DNA from: Adiantum capillus-veneris
Taxonomy: Eukaryota > Streptophyta > Polypodiopsida > Polypodiales > Pteridaceae
NCBI GenBank assembly: GCA_014529385.2
Contig: CM043967.1
Span: 128,625,182 to 128,689,181, forward strand
Direction: 5' to 3'
Length of the DNA stretch: 64,000 nt
Position numbers and translations under genes: made by a program. Under the pieces are notes generated by a model. It saw only the letters and a list, made by a program, of their open reading frames with translations. It made no database searches and was not told the origin of the DNA. Positions 43,627 through 55,260 of this stretch are shown in pieces. Each line of letters starts with the position of its first letter. Within the stretch, counting starts at the first letter, position 1.

Positions 43627-45219
43627 TGTCATAATAATCAATATCTAATCCTCCTAAATGATTTTCTCATATTAAACTGATCATTTAATGTGGGGAAGTG
43701 CCAAAAGAGAAAAAGCTAGAAAATTGGTTAAGCTAGCAGACCGGCCACAGTAGGGATCCACAGAAGGGAAAATAGGAAACCAAAGGGGGGGCCATCTGCA
43801 AAAGAGCCATGTGAAACAATGGGCCAAAAAGACCCTAAGGTTCAGCCCATTAAGACTTCCAAAATGCTAAGGTTCCAAAATTCAAAGGTTGTGTCCAAAG
43901 GTCAACCCTAGGGAAAATTGGATGCTTAGTGTGTGCCCTAAAAAGTCTTTGCACATCCCTACATGGGAGGGGGCGAGCCCCAAAGCTAGGGGATGAGAGA
44001 GAAAGCCACACACACACACACAGGCTCCCTTTACACAAAGGGAATGAGGGACACATGTCAGCTCCCTAGGCCAGATGCCCACAAGGTGTGCCCAATTCCT
44101 ATTGGAAGACCCTTGAAGTGGACCAATGAGAATTAAGCTAGAGTAAATCTAGTTTAATTAATTTAAAAACATTTAATAAAAGAAACCAATGAGAATTAAG
44201 TCTCCTAGAAGACTATTGGGCAGTCTCCCAAGGGGTCCAATGAGCATTCAGGAGCCCCATGGCTTGCCTGATTCCTATTGGCCAGGAGGCAAAGGGGTCC
44301 AATGAGAGTTTAGTTTAATTATTTAATTACCTGAAACTCTCACAAAAAGGGAAAGGGGGACACATGTCAGAAGGCTATCACTTATGCTGCTTAATTCCTA
44401 TTGGCTTGACCTGGGGAGGTCCAATGAGGCAAAAGCCAGACCTATTTAGCAGCTAGGGCTCGCCCAAGAGAGAGGGGGGGCTGATTTTTGCTTGGCATTG
44501 ACACACACACACTCACACTTGACCATGTGTGAAGGAAGAATACTCTATCTCCTCCCAAGCTTTAATGGAGAGCTCATCACCTACTCCAAGCTTGTGAGAT
44601 AGAAGCCTACATCAACACTCTCTTGGCATGTGGATGCAAATCCAACCAAGAGCCAAGCTTCAATGCATGCTCATCTTCTCTACCAAGCTAATTACTAAGC
44701 TAAGCTATGCTAATATGAGTGATTATGTGAGGAGATGTACATCTTTCTCGTAAGATACTTCTTTTTCCTCTCAATCTACTCTCATACCCTGCTAGCTCTC
44801 ACCATCTTCGAAGGTGTGTGAGGTCTTGGGTCTGAGAACGGGGATAATTCAAGTTGTGTTTGATTAAGTGTTTTGCTTGGTGTATGAAGCTTCCATCTTC
44901 ATTGCACTAGCTAGTCTTGAAGGAACACAAAGAATTGTATTGTACAATGTCTCTCTTGATGGGAGAAACCATAATACAAAGCCTTTTGGAGGGGGGACCG
45001 GCTCCATGCAAATCCGGTCCTCAACTGTTGTCAATAGCTTAATTGCTCTCTCTCTTTTGAAAGTATTGTCGATGCTATCTAACTAGGTGTTATGCTTTTT
45101 GTTGCTCTCTCCACCCAAGCACTCTTGTAATTCTCATTAGGAATCTATTCTAATGAAATGCCCACTATATTCATGCTAATTTCCGCTACACATAAGATTT
45201 TAGGCCATTAAATGTTACA
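43627..45219 (+). repeat. 3' LTR of element C
   Basis: It starts TGTCATAATAATC and ends ATGTTACA, 1593 bp. The start resembles 6880 and the right half resembles 7700-8398 and 15448-16175 (CATCAACACTCT, AATCCAACCAAGAGCCA, GGGAGAAACCATAATACAAA). The left half is more diverged from the A LTR. Confidence 0.88.
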
Positions 45220-45980
45220 TATGCACAAACGATGCCAACCCTGTCGCACTAGTGGAAGGCTCCATGAGAACCAATTCCTTCACCTTCTCTGGATGTGCTT
45301 CTATTCCATTCTGTGATACCACATGACCCAACACTTGAGCCCTCGGTTGAGCCAATTTGCACTTCTTTGTGTTTAAAAACCCTCCTTCTTCATCTAGCCT
45401 TTGAAATCACAACATCAGCTTGGAGAAATGTTCCGCCCTGGAACTATAACAATCAATATCATCCATAAAAACTCTGATGAATTTATCCAAGTATGGCCCA
45501 AACACCTTGTTCATCCGGTCTTGAAATGTAACATACGCATTCACCAATCCAAAAGGCATCCTGTGGTAGGCAAAGAGCCCCATGGAGAGATGAAGGTAGT
45601 CTTTAGCTGATCCTTCAAAGCAATACCAATCTGAAAATACCTTGAAAAACCATCCATGAAAGAATAATGTTCATGCCCGGCAACCTGGTTTAGAATCTCA
45701 TCCTGAAATGGCAGAGGATAGTGATTTCGCTTGGTGGTAGCATTCAAGGGCTTATAGTCTACACATACCCATCATTTTCCTTTTTTTTTTGGAGTGATGA
45801 CAACAGAAGAAAACAACTCAGACTGGTTTACTGGATATATAATACCTTCCTCAAGAAACTTGTTGATCTCCTACCATAGATCCTCCTTTTGAATATCCCC
45901 CAACCTCCTTAGCTTCTGTGCTTGTGGCTTGCATCCGTCTTTAAGTAGTATCCGATGCTCCACTCCTTTAGCTCCTCTCA
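45220..45980 (-). pseudogene. Reverse transcriptase of element D, truncated
   Basis: The minus strand reads NHYPLPFQDEILNQVAGHEH, YSFMDGFSRYFQIGIALKDQ, PFGLVNAYVTFQDRMNKVF, and the catalytic FIRVFMDDIDCYSS with FMDD. It ends in LNTKKCKLAQPRAQVLGHVV and AHPEKVKELVLMEPSTSATG before the junction with element C at 45220. There is a frame change near 45540 and stops elsewhere. The connection region that would join RT to RNase H is absent on both sides of C. Confidence 0.85.
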
Positions 45981-45985
45981 AATCT

Positions 45986-46672
45986 TTATTCTCCGTCACA
46001 AATAAGTCGGGATAGGATGTACACCTCTTTAATCTTAAGACTACAGACAGGAGCTTGCATACCTTTACTTGGACTGGCAGAATCTATGGTGACTCCGAAC
46101 AAGTCTGTATCCAGCTTCGATAGGTCTTCATCCCTCTCTTCCTCTTCGACACTGGTGGACCCTTCAACATAAGTCAACTCGGTTTCATATTCGTAACTGG
46201 TGCTAGAATCCTTGTTATCACCCCCAGCTGATGGATGAAAGCAGCTTTCGCTGGTCTTTAGATCCAACACGATTGGCCCTCCATTTTCTCGATTCGGCAA
46301 GGTAAATACCCCCTTCTCCCAATCTTGCTTGGCCCCAATTGCTAACAACCATGGCCTCCCCAATACAATTGGATAATCATTTTATCGTGCGTTCATGACA
46401 AAAAAATCAATTAAGCATTCAATTCCCATGACCTTTACCTTCACATTCTGTGCCACTCCTAAACACTGAGCTTTGGCATGGTTAGCCATTCTTATTTGCA
46501 CATTGGACCTGAAAAAAACTTTAATACCAATATCCCTCATAGCAGACTCTATGATCACACAGACGTGGGCACCACCATCAACTACCACTAGAAGCACATC
46601 GGTTGGACTCCCCACCATCAAGGCTAAATTCTGTAATGCATGCACATCTCCTCCTACTCGAGCGAGCCTCAT
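45986..46672 (-). pseudogene. Protease region of element D (DGGA type)
   Basis: The minus strand contains VVDGGAHVCVIIESAMRDIG with the catalytic-type Asp, IRMANHAKAQCLGVAQNVKV and CLIDFFVM. After a frame break come MGRPWLLAIGAKQDWEKGVF (second conserved block) and an acidic linker (STSVEEEERDEDLSKLDTDL) toward RT. It matches the E and H protease layout motif by motif. Confidence 0.82.
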
Positions 46673-47965
46673 ATTGACACTGGTTGACCACTTCCTCCTT
46701 AATTTAGAGTTTATTGCAAGCAGCTACCCAAAAGGGATGTTAGCTTTTTGATTTTGGACCTCTCTTACCAGATCGTATTCTGGATTACCGTGTCCCAATT
46801 GAAAATCCTTCTGTGTAATTCTTCATCTTTTACTTCTCTTGCTTGACTCTGGCTGCTCTCTACCTTCGTTCACCTTCTCTTTTCCTTTCTTTGATCTAGT
46901 TTCACGTTCCGTCTCAATCTCTCTTTTGCCTCTTGATCTTTTGTTAGCCATAATATCAACCTTCTGCCTGTCAACACCAATAATATTAACCCTTTGCACT
47001 TCATCATTACCTGATGGAGTCGCCTGTACTTGGTTTTTGATTGCTTGCTACTCCCTTTGACCATTGAACTGCGCCTGACCCCTGCCTTCACCAAACAGAG
47101 GATACATACCGCTCCTTTTTCTTGGAGGGTGAGGGAAATCTGGACCATAGTGGCCCTCCTCTCCACAATTGTAACATCTGCCATGCAATTGCCTAGCTCC
47201 GCGTCTTCCTCTCCTTGGTTGGCCTCTGTCAGTAACACTTAAACGCAACTCTTACATTTTCTGAGACAAATATTGAACTATATGTATCCATTGTTGAGGA
47301 ACGGTTGCTACCCCTCGATTAGGCTTATTCTCCACTTGAACTTCTCCTCTTGGACTTGAGGTCAGATTGGGAACCACCACTATCCCAACACACCTTGCTC
47401 AATCTTGTTTTTAATTTTTTGACTCTTTGACTGTGCGATAGAAACAGCCCCGTTGTAATTCTTTGGGCCCTTGAAATCCACCTTTTCACGAACTTTTGGG
47501 GTGGAAACAAGCTATAAGTTTTTCCAAATTTAAAGTACTGACCACCATTAGCCAATTGCATGGCCACTTTAAAGTCCCTCCCGCACTCCTCAAAACGGTC
47601 GAGGAAAACACCAAACTCCTTGTTCACATCCTCCTTCAAATTCTTCAACTTTGCGTCCAGATCGACAGGAGATACCTCTTTATGAAATCATGCAGAAAAC
47701 GGGCCCACAGCGTCGGTCACATAAGACTTGGCTCTCCTTCCAAGGCATAGAACCATGTCTTTGCCCTTCCTTGCATCAGTACCGGATCGTTTGCATCTTG
47801 CTATCTTCATTTGGCATATGCAGTAATAACATATACAACACGAAATCAGCCATCCACTCCTCCGGATCTTCATTTTCGGTGAAAAGTGATCCGTAACTAT
47901 GCGCTTCCATCTCTCCTCTATGGAAATAACTTTCTTTGATAAAAACCAACGAGCAATAATTTTTT
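46673..47965 (-). pseudogene. gag: gag of element D, decayed
   Basis: The minus strand begins near 47910 with an acidic N-terminus (GSLFTENEDPEEWMADFVLY), then a capsid segment recoverable across frameshifts (QGRAKTWFYALEGEPSLM, RFLHDFIKRYL), and KNLKEDVNKEFGVFLDRFEE with RDFKVAMQLANGGQYFKFGK. A zinc knuckle at 47136-47176 reads CYNCGEEGHYGPDF, with Phe where the last Cys should be. A charged, Arg/Lys-rich stretch follows before protease. Multiple stops and frameshifts make it inactive. Confidence 0.72.
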
Positions 47966-47981
47966 CCTTAGTGGGGCACCA
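47966..47981 (-). promoter_or_regulatory. Primer binding site of element D
   Basis: The minus strand reads TGGTGCCCCACTAAGG, five bases inside the 5' LTR. It matches the H and I site TGGTGCCCCCACTGAG except for one fewer C and one substitution, so the same tRNA probably primes all three. Confidence 0.7.
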
Positions 47982-47986
47982 GAAGA

Positions 47987-49966
47987 TGGAAAGGGGAACA
48001 CACCCAGCACACAACACAAAGCCTCCCTACAGCTCAGGGTATCCACAACACCCCTAGTGTCTCAAATAACACCTTCAAACTGGCTAATTTTCACTAATAC
48101 ACCCGCCTTTGCACACAAAACAACAATATCCTACCCTACAAAAACACCACTCAACAACAATGCACCTACACCGCTCAACTCACCCTTTCTGGCCCACTAA
48201 ACACCCCGAGTTTGCTCTCTTTGTAACAAGCTCCACAGTGCTGCAGGTATACCCTCCCGCAAGCATTGACAAGCACACAAAGAGCTAGAGAAAAGGAGGG
48301 GAATGGGGAGAAGCAACGCAAAAAAGAGGGGCAAAGTCCTAGTAGTATTTCATAAGGAAATATTACAGCCCAATCTACCGCTCCAATGGCAAGCTTCCAA
48401 TACACATGCTTCAACAACTCTCTCTAGCAAAAAAGCCCATAAATATTCACTTCTATTCCCTTTTATAGGGCTTGGCTAAGGCTAAAAAACAAAAAAAGGA
48501 GCTATCCTAATTGTGCAATGAACTTTAGCTTCATTTAGAATTTTCTTGCATTGCTACCACTTGTCACATTTGATTTTTTTGGTAACTCTTGCATGGTACA
48601 CCTCTCTATCCAATTTGGCCACCCGTTCTCTTTTGCATCTGCCCTTTGGGAGCACCCTTGAACAACTTATTTCTCTCTTTCACTTGGTTGGCTTGTGGTG
48701 GGATAGGCCCTTTGAGTGGCTTCGGAACTTCTCTCCTTCTCTTTTTCTTGCTCCACTGGCACCACCGCTGGATCCTCCCCTAAAAGAGCAATAGCGACAT
48801 CGCTCCTGGCACCCTTTGCCTTCAAATTTTGTTGGCGTGTGTGAATCTTACTTGAAGCAAATGTGCGATGCCATGCTAGCACCTGCCATCTGACCGGCCT
48901 CCGCCGGCCATTGTCGCGCCGCCAAAATCGCCGCCCTGTGCAGCGCCCCGAGCGGGCCGCCATAGCCTCACGCACCAGGGAGCTCTCTCTCCTTATCTCT
49001 CCTTAATGGGCTCCATGTTGTAGCTCTTATACCCCACTTGATTGGCACGGGATTGCGCATATGGGCACTTTTCAGTGCCACAAGGTACCTCCCAGCCTCC
49101 CCCTTTTGGGATGTCTTCCAAAGCTCCATAAAACTCTCGAAAAAATATATATGATACCTTCTTCCTCATGCTCCTCTGTAGTATTTCCATGTCGGACCTC
49201 CAAGCCGCAAAGCCGGGCCAAAATTTCATTATGTCGAGTTGAAACCCCCCGGCTCTACCTACACTTCAAGATTCCCCAAGCCCCCGAACCGAGGCCGTAA
49301 AAATGCCAAATTGCATCTGCAATCAATTCCGAGCAAATGCACCCAACTTTTTGACTCCTGTAACTTCCTGCTCCGGGCTGTGTTTGCCAAGCCGTCAAGT
49401 CTTGGTAGCTCCATACACTACATAGCACTCTCTCGAACCTTGTTGAAACCCAAAAAATGCGACATGGGACGACTCCCCATGTGGTCAGGTGGGTAGCAAC
49501 CTAGCCCTCGCTAAAACTTCAACGGGCCATAAACTGCAATTTGTAGCTCTGATTTTCAATCTAAAAAGATAGGTAGGCTCTATAAATTGAGCACTACGCG
49601 CCTCTACACTGCCATTCACTTGTGCTACCTATCCCCATCTGCCCTAACCCGACAATAATATGCAATGCACCACACCTTTAAACCTCAATATCTTGGGCTC
49701 TCTAGCTCTGTTTGTTGAGACATCTGAACCTGCTCCGCTCTACATTTCTAGATCCAAAGACTACACCTCGCACTTTCTTCCCTTGTTCCTCGAATTAGCT
49801 CCTCTTGGAGACGTCCTTGGCATGTAAACCGCATCAGCCATACATCTCCACTGCTACCTGTCAGCCCATGACCTTTATAGCTGCTCCAGCCCTTTGCCAT
49901 GCTTCTACTAGCCTACACATAGCAGCCCATGCCATCTTTTGCGGTTGACACACTTTGGCTATACCA
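47987..49966 (-). repeat. 5' LTR of element D (probably truncated at its outer end)
   Basis: It pairs with 36687-38573. The inner edge TGGAAAGG is well defined by the nearby primer site. The outer edge stops at TACCA, where similarity to the other LTR ends; no target duplication is seen there. Confidence 0.85.
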
Positions 49967-50253
49967 ACGTATGGAAGAGTGTGTGTGTGTGTGTGTGGTT
50001 GTTTTTGCAGATCTCGAAGTAAATCTACTGAAATTGGATCTGTCCTTTTAAATTTTTTGTCAAAACTATTTTTCGTTTAGATCTATGTGCCTAAGTATTG
50101 TATTTATGAAAATTTGAATTTCTATTGCATTTGTGTCAATTTGCATTTTTGTAATTTTGAAAATTTGAAATTCCACAATTTTTAGCAATCTTTGAATCAA
50201 AGAACAAAACAAAAAAAGAAAAAGGGAAAAAAAAAAAAAAAAGCTAAAATGCC
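49967..50253. other. AT-rich DNA with a short GT repeat
   Basis: A (GT)n run of about 20 bp lies at 49979-49997, and an A-rich stretch at about 50205-50245. No gene was seen. Confidence 0.5.
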
Positions 50254-50344
50254 GAGACAGTTTTTGAATTGAAAAAAAAAATGACCATGGCTAGCCCTTG
50301 AGCGTTTGAAAAAGAAAGGCCCCATTAGCCCCGGCCCCAGTCTT

Positions 50345-50381
<37 letters not shown>

Positions 50382-50555
50382 AAGAGGAGACCTCCATAGC
50401 TTCCTTTCGAGACAGTTTTTGAATTGAAAAAAAAAAATGACCATGGCTAGCCCTTGAGCGTTTGAAAAAGAAAGGCCCCATTAGCCCCGGCCCCAGTCTT
50501 TGATATATATATATATATATATAGGAAGAGGAGACCTCCATAGCTTCCTTTCAAG
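50254..50555. repeat. 155-bp tandem duplication containing (AT)n
   Basis: The unit starting GAGACAGTTTTTGAATTG begins at 50254 and again at 50409. Both contain GACCATGGCTAGCCCTTGAG, AGCCCCGGCCCCAGTCTTTG, an AT array (50347-50379 and 50503-50523) and GAAGAGGAGACCTCCATAGC. The copies are nearly identical apart from AT-array length. Confidence 0.93.
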
Positions 50556-50921
50556 TGAAAGAATAGAGTACCTCATACTATATATATACCTCAAGTCTAG
50601 AGCTCGAAAGGAAGCATGTGGATTTAGGTTTCACCCTTTCCTTCCACTAGCTTCCTTGGACTTTCCCCTTCTTTGCCTACACGCCCAACTAGAATTTGAC
50701 TATTTTGGGGGCCATGAGAGTTTTTGGTAGCCAAATTGTGTTTTGTAAAGCACACCAACTTCCTTTGAATGATACGCTTGATTTGAGCTATCATAGGAAT
50801 TATTCCATCTCACGCACATAAACAAGAGGTAAAAACACAAACAAACAAACAAACAAAACCAAGTAAAATGACCAAAATCTCTAGTGGAGAGACCTCTTAG
50901 AGTACTCATCAATCAACACTT

Positions 50922-52208
50922 TTGGGATACGCGCCTCACATGTATTTGCGCTCTAGAGGAGTGATAGAGTTCGGTCCGTTAAAGAGTGCTTTGAATTGCA
51001 TGAGAACCCATTATCCACCCACGTTAGGTTTTGGACCTTTGGTTGGAACCCAAGGTAGTGCAACTCAAGACCCTCATATCACATCTAGTGACTCTTCCTT
51101 TGACTAGGACATCATGGAGGGATATCCTACACAAAACCCTAAAAGTTTAAGTCAAGACATGCATTCCTTTGCCCCAAGGCACAGGTTTAGCGACATAAAA
51201 GAGACCTTTAGTTGAGCCACCCGACCGTTCAGAGCCTTGAAGTGAACAAGGGCAATGGGGAGGTAGATTCGCCTTTCAATTCTCCTGTAGACCTTGTACT
51301 CCCTAAGAGTGCCCATGTTGACATGCTACCTACTCCATTCATTAACGACCCTATTGAGCCATCACCCCCTGTGGTTCTCGATGGTAGGAGTCTTGCCGAA
51401 TTGCAAGAGATTGAACGATATATGCAAGCAACGAGGGAGAGGATAATTGATAACTTATGAATGATAGAACAAAGTCAATCCATGGAAGCAAAGACCCCTA
51501 TGACATAACCATGCCAGCCGAGAAATCGAGTGCTCCCAAGATAGCAGTCATGGAGGGTCAGGTGATGAGGAGCCATAATCCTTCCACTTCAAGGGGAACC
51601 TCTAGCACGCCAAGCTTAGAGGGGATAATTCTCACACAACTTAATTGAAAGTATGCCCTACAAGTTGAGACGCTGACCGACATGTACACACGCTGCAGAT
51701 ACCGTGTGGGGTGGTTAGAGGTGGTACAATCCACATTTGGGGCCACAAATTTAGAGAAACATCAACGGATAATCTGTGATTTCATCCATGGTGTCATCCA
51801 ATTAGGGAGGAAATACCAAGGAATTAACATTCCTTCAATGAGTTCTATGAGATTCTTGGGTATGGGAAAGGCCAAACAACCAACCCTATCACAAATGGAG
51901 ACTCCCTCAGTGAGTCCCATTGATCCTTCATATGTTGTTTTGCCTGGAGTCTCAATACCCTCTGAACTCACAAGCAATAGTTTCACACTCCCAAATTCAG
52001 CTCATCTTTCCCTCGAAGAATCTACGGATATTGTGAATGTCCCACCAAAAAGTACACCTTGGACCTCATTCACAAGTAAAGCACCACTACATAGTAGCAC
52101 AATTCCCACAATAATACCTACAAGTGTACATCAATCATATATACCTATGGGTCCTCATACCCATGTAGCTCCCAGACCCTCGATTTTTTTGACACCCTAC
52201 ACTCCATA
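50922..52208 (+). pseudogene. N-terminal gag region of element G
   Basis: Three forward frames in succession (50922-51107, 51212-51648 with one stop, 51682-52209) carry MYLRSRGVIEFGPLKSALNC, RSLAELQEIERYMQATRERI and the 175-codon frame beginning MYTRCRYRVGWLEVVQSTFG, which is rich in Ser, Pro and Thr in its second half. They precede the capsid domain and have its orientation. Pro/Ser-rich N-terminal Gag regions are usual in plant gypsy elements. Assignment is by position. Confidence 0.5.
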
Positions 52209-52499
52209 ACCACCATATCCGAGTACTCATTCTAGTGGAGCCATACCAACTAGTAATTAAAATGTTATATACTATGTCTTCTATGCCTAGGGCCACACAT
52301 ATGGACTTTGGGCCATCACATGGCACAACATCATACCCGGCTTGGGACCTGAGGATCACCCGTATGCCTAACCGAATGCATATCCTCACTATATGTTCTC
52401 ACTCTGGTGACTTGGCAACATTCCTTAAGCTATCGGTCGATCTATTGCTAAAAATATACGTAACACGCCGGATGAGAGGTTATAAATAAGGTAGTACAA

Positions 52500-52920
52500 G
52501 TGGCCAAGATCACACAAAAATACAGTGGGGACTGGGATTCTAGAAAGCATATTCAGGTATTTGAGCATGCATATGATTCCTTGGAAGAGCACAATGAGCT
52601 GCATAAATACAAAGCTTTGAGCTTGACTCTAAGTGGGAAGGCAGGGGATTGGTATAGGACCTTAAGGATGGAAGATAAAACGATTTACCGTACTCTTTAC
52701 AGATTGTTCCTAAAGGAGTATATACGAGAGGGAGTGATTTGGGGTGTAGCATCTCAGCTCCAAAAAGCCCAATGACTAGAGGACGGGGAGTCACTGAGAG
52801 ACTTTATTACTCGCTTGAAGTATTTGCATTCTCATTGTAATCCAAATGAGCATTTCAATAATAACCAATTGGTCGATAGATTCACAGGGGAGTACGACAT
52901 TAGGATATCTATAATGGCCT
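52500..52920 (+). pseudogene. gag: Capsid (Retrotrans_gag) domain of element G
   Basis: The forward frame shows the family pattern KYSGDWDSRKHIQVFEHAYD, LSLTLSGKAGDWYRTL and RLFLKEYIREG. After a TGA at 52773-52775 it continues as SLRDFITRLKYLHSHCNPNE and VDRFTGEYDIRIS. This is the multimerising core of the particle protein. The same domain is present in copy 2 at 61611-62035 with a few differences, including a small deletion just after the stop. Confidence 0.75.
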
Positions 52921-52987
52921 AGTCTTTAGAGGTATCACCACTTGGGATGTAGTCACCACTAATGCTATCCAATCAGAGGATAATTTA

Positions 52988-53353
52988 ATGGTTCAAGGAG
53001 AAAGAGCGCTTGTTGAGCCTAAATCTACTAGCTTGCAAGCATCATGGCATGAGCCAATGACCATAAAGCCTATTGTTAAAAAGAAAAATATATATAAGAT
53101 AACTTTAGAAGATCTCACTAAGGCCATTCAAGAAAGTCTTAGAGATAATCTTGACTCACAAAACAATCATATGTATCCAACATGGGAACAACAATGGTGC
53201 TCAATTTTCTTTGGTCCATATATCACTAGTGAATGCCCTACATTTAGAGTAAAATTCAATGGGAGTTTCAATGCACGTGGTAGGTATGGTCACCAAGCTA
53301 AGGATTGTATAGTGTTCAAATGTGTGATGGAAAATAGTTCACCCTTGGACTAA
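52988..53353 (+). pseudogene. Nucleocapsid region of element G, damaged zinc knuckle
   Basis: A 121-codon frame contains a Lys-rich stretch (IVKKKNIYKITLEDLTKAIQ) and then WCSIFFGPYITSECPTF and GRYGHQAKDCIVF. The latter keeps GH-x4-C of a CCHC knuckle, but the first Cys pair is replaced (NARGRYGH). Copy 2 has CSICFGPY in place of CSIFFGPY, so one copy mutated after the duplication. Confidence 0.6.
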
Positions 53354-53376
53354 ACAGATTCACTCGAGTTCCTACA

Positions 53377-54359
53377 TTGATGCCTACCCCACCTATTGTA
53401 AAAGTATCACAACACATGATTCCTAGAGCCCAAAATGTTCCTCAAGCTACATCGATACCAGCTTCAGTGCTAGGACTTCAACCCCCACATCCAAGAGGCA
53501 CCTATGTGAATCATATGGTTGAGAGCCATCTAGTGCTTGTTTGGAAGGCTGTCAGGAAGATATAGACTCTAATATTGCCTATGGGATGGATTCATGATGA
53601 GCCGCAATGGACAACCCTTTGAACATAGGAAGAAGATTGGAACTTACCCAAACCCTATAAAGGAGATCGAGTGAGTCAAGCAATTAAGGAGTTTGGTAGA
53701 TGAGACCCAAAGGAAGCTAGAAACAACACCTAGAAAGGTCAAAATTATAGACACAATGTTTCCTACACAAAATCAATCTCATAAAGACCATATGCCAATA
53801 GCCATACCTATCATCATCCAAGAAGAAAGTGGCTTTAAGTCATTGTAAAGTGGGTATACTCCCTTCTTGTTGGAGATGTTTACAGACGGATTACCTTACC
53901 CTATTGAAGAAATGGAGATCCCATCTTCCCCATGTAGGGATTGAAGCCCATAAAAAATTTGTTAAATATTGCCAAATGGATTTCATGGCTTCAGAAGTTA
54001 GAACCATCATGTCTAAACTATATGGAGACCCCAAGATATTTCTAGTTGTTTGAGCTTTCCTCGATGGAGATTTGAACGTTGGGTTGCCACAATTTTCATT
54101 GATAGATAGGTCTAATGAAGTGCCAATAGAGGAGGAAACCTTATATCCACAACCCAACCTAGATAATAACTCTGTTTTTGAAATACCTGTTAACAAGTTG
54201 GGACAGTACTTTAAAGGCGATGAATCCAATGCGACCCTACCAATCTCTACCGAAGGATTAACGATGAAGGAAATCCTTGACGGTGGTGTTGGGATTAGTA
54301 TTGTAACTAAAAATTGTTGGGAATCTAGAGGAGACCTTACCTTAGGACTACAAACATAG
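53377..54359 (+). pseudogene. Linker and protease region of element G (DGG type)
   Basis: Short interrupted frames (53377-53565, 53829-54053) lead to an open 95-codon frame at 54072-54359, with an acidic segment (NEVPIEEETLYPQPNLDNN), KLGQYFKGDESNATLPIS, and the protease-like active site EILDGGVGISIVTKNCWESR, Asp codon 54279-54281. Shortly after the stop a frame continuing DNGTIVLNLLGC resembles the next protease block (MANNSKxRCVGI in H). Nothing resembling RT follows. Confidence 0.65.
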
Positions 54360-54489
54360 TGGTAAAGATGGACAATGGGACCATTGTTTTAAACCTATTG
54401 GGATGCGAGGTTTCTTTTCATCTCTTTTGTGAACAACTCCTTTCACCTCATGTGTCAAGCCATCACTATGAAAAGAACCAAGTGTTTAC

Positions 54490-55260
54490 CGCACTGTTTT
54501 ACCGTGTTTTGTAGACAGAAGGTGCAAATTCAAGTAGAGAAACAAGAGAGAGGAGGGCCAGGGTTTTTTGTGTTTAAAATATTATCGTCACTTTTTCCGC
54601 TATTATTACCACATTTATTATCGCTGTTATTACCGCTGATAGCCGTTTTTTGGCTCTCCATAATTGCCATACTAAGTTACTCCACCCTACCAAATAAACC
54701 CAAACGCTATGGCTATCCCTGACATTTCACTGTACATAGGCGTGTGTGAGTTAGGGGGCTTTTCCCATATCTTCTTAAAAACCCTCAGCTAGCTAGTCAC
54801 TGGGCTAGGTGAGCCAAAAAAAATAAAAAAAATAAAAGTATATTATGGCCTCTTTGTGTGTAAATATTTCATTGTATATATGGCCTAAATATAGGGATTT
54901 TTTATAATTATTTTGGTATTTTATTTAAATATTTCTACTTAGGTGTGTGTTTTATTAAACCTATGTACACCTTCTTTCATCCTCTTACACCATAATTATA
55001 TTTTTTGCCAATATGTACATACTCTAACCTCATATTTTTTCTTTATACAAATCACTCCCACATTTTCACCCTCACCCTCGTGAAAACAAAAAATTGATTT
55101 CTACTCATTGGTTACTTTTATTATATTATTTACTTGCATACCTTTTTCTCTTTCACCCAAAATAATTCAAGGAGGGACCATATCATATGATTCCAATATC
55201 TTTCCATATCCATAACTCCTCCATATTTTTATTATTATTTTTACTCATTATTCTAACACC
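54490..55260. other. AT-rich DNA right of element G
   Basis: No gene was seen. The segment up to about 54897 recurs at the end of the window, so it is part of the duplicated block. Repeated TTATTACC and TAATTAT motifs give it low complexity. Confidence 0.5.

Larger units (their letters stand above)
40838..45219 (+). mobile_element. Element C: chromovirus, 5'-truncated, inserted in element D
   Basis: It contains RT from the SGYHQIR region onward through the chromodomain, then a 3' untranslated region, polypurine tract and full 3' LTR. It is the same family as element A, by pol and LTR similarity. The right edge is a clean LTR end with the D reading frame starting at 45220. At the left the C 5' LTR, gag, protease and half of RT, and also the matching piece of D, are missing, so one deletion removed both. 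Confidence 0.9.
36687..49966 (-). mobile_element. Element D: Tat-type gypsy element, split by chromovirus C
   Basis: On the minus strand: 5' LTR (49966-47987), primer site (47981-47966), gag, zinc knuckle, protease, RT (to 45220), then element C inserted at 40838-45219, then RNase H, archaeal-type RNase H and integrase (to 38779), and 3' LTR (left). Two RNase H domains and the DGG protease place it with Tat. Without C it is about 8.9 kb. No target duplication is seen (AACCA against ACGTA), probably because the right LTR is truncated. Confidence 0.87.
50576..54990 (+). mobile_element. Element G copy 1: gypsy element with gag and protease only
   Basis: It comprises a Gag N-terminal region, capsid domain, nucleocapsid remnant and a DGG protease, in several frames with stops, but no RT, RNase H or integrase. 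From 51504 on it is duplicated almost exactly at 60613-64000. LTRs and primer site were not identified; both edges are approximate. It could be a truncated element or a non-autonomous derivative. Confidence 0.6.

Noticed and set aside
36682-49971. 5-bp target duplication for element D
   Set aside because: AACCA and ACGTA do not match; the right LTR seems truncated, so no duplication is expected to survive.
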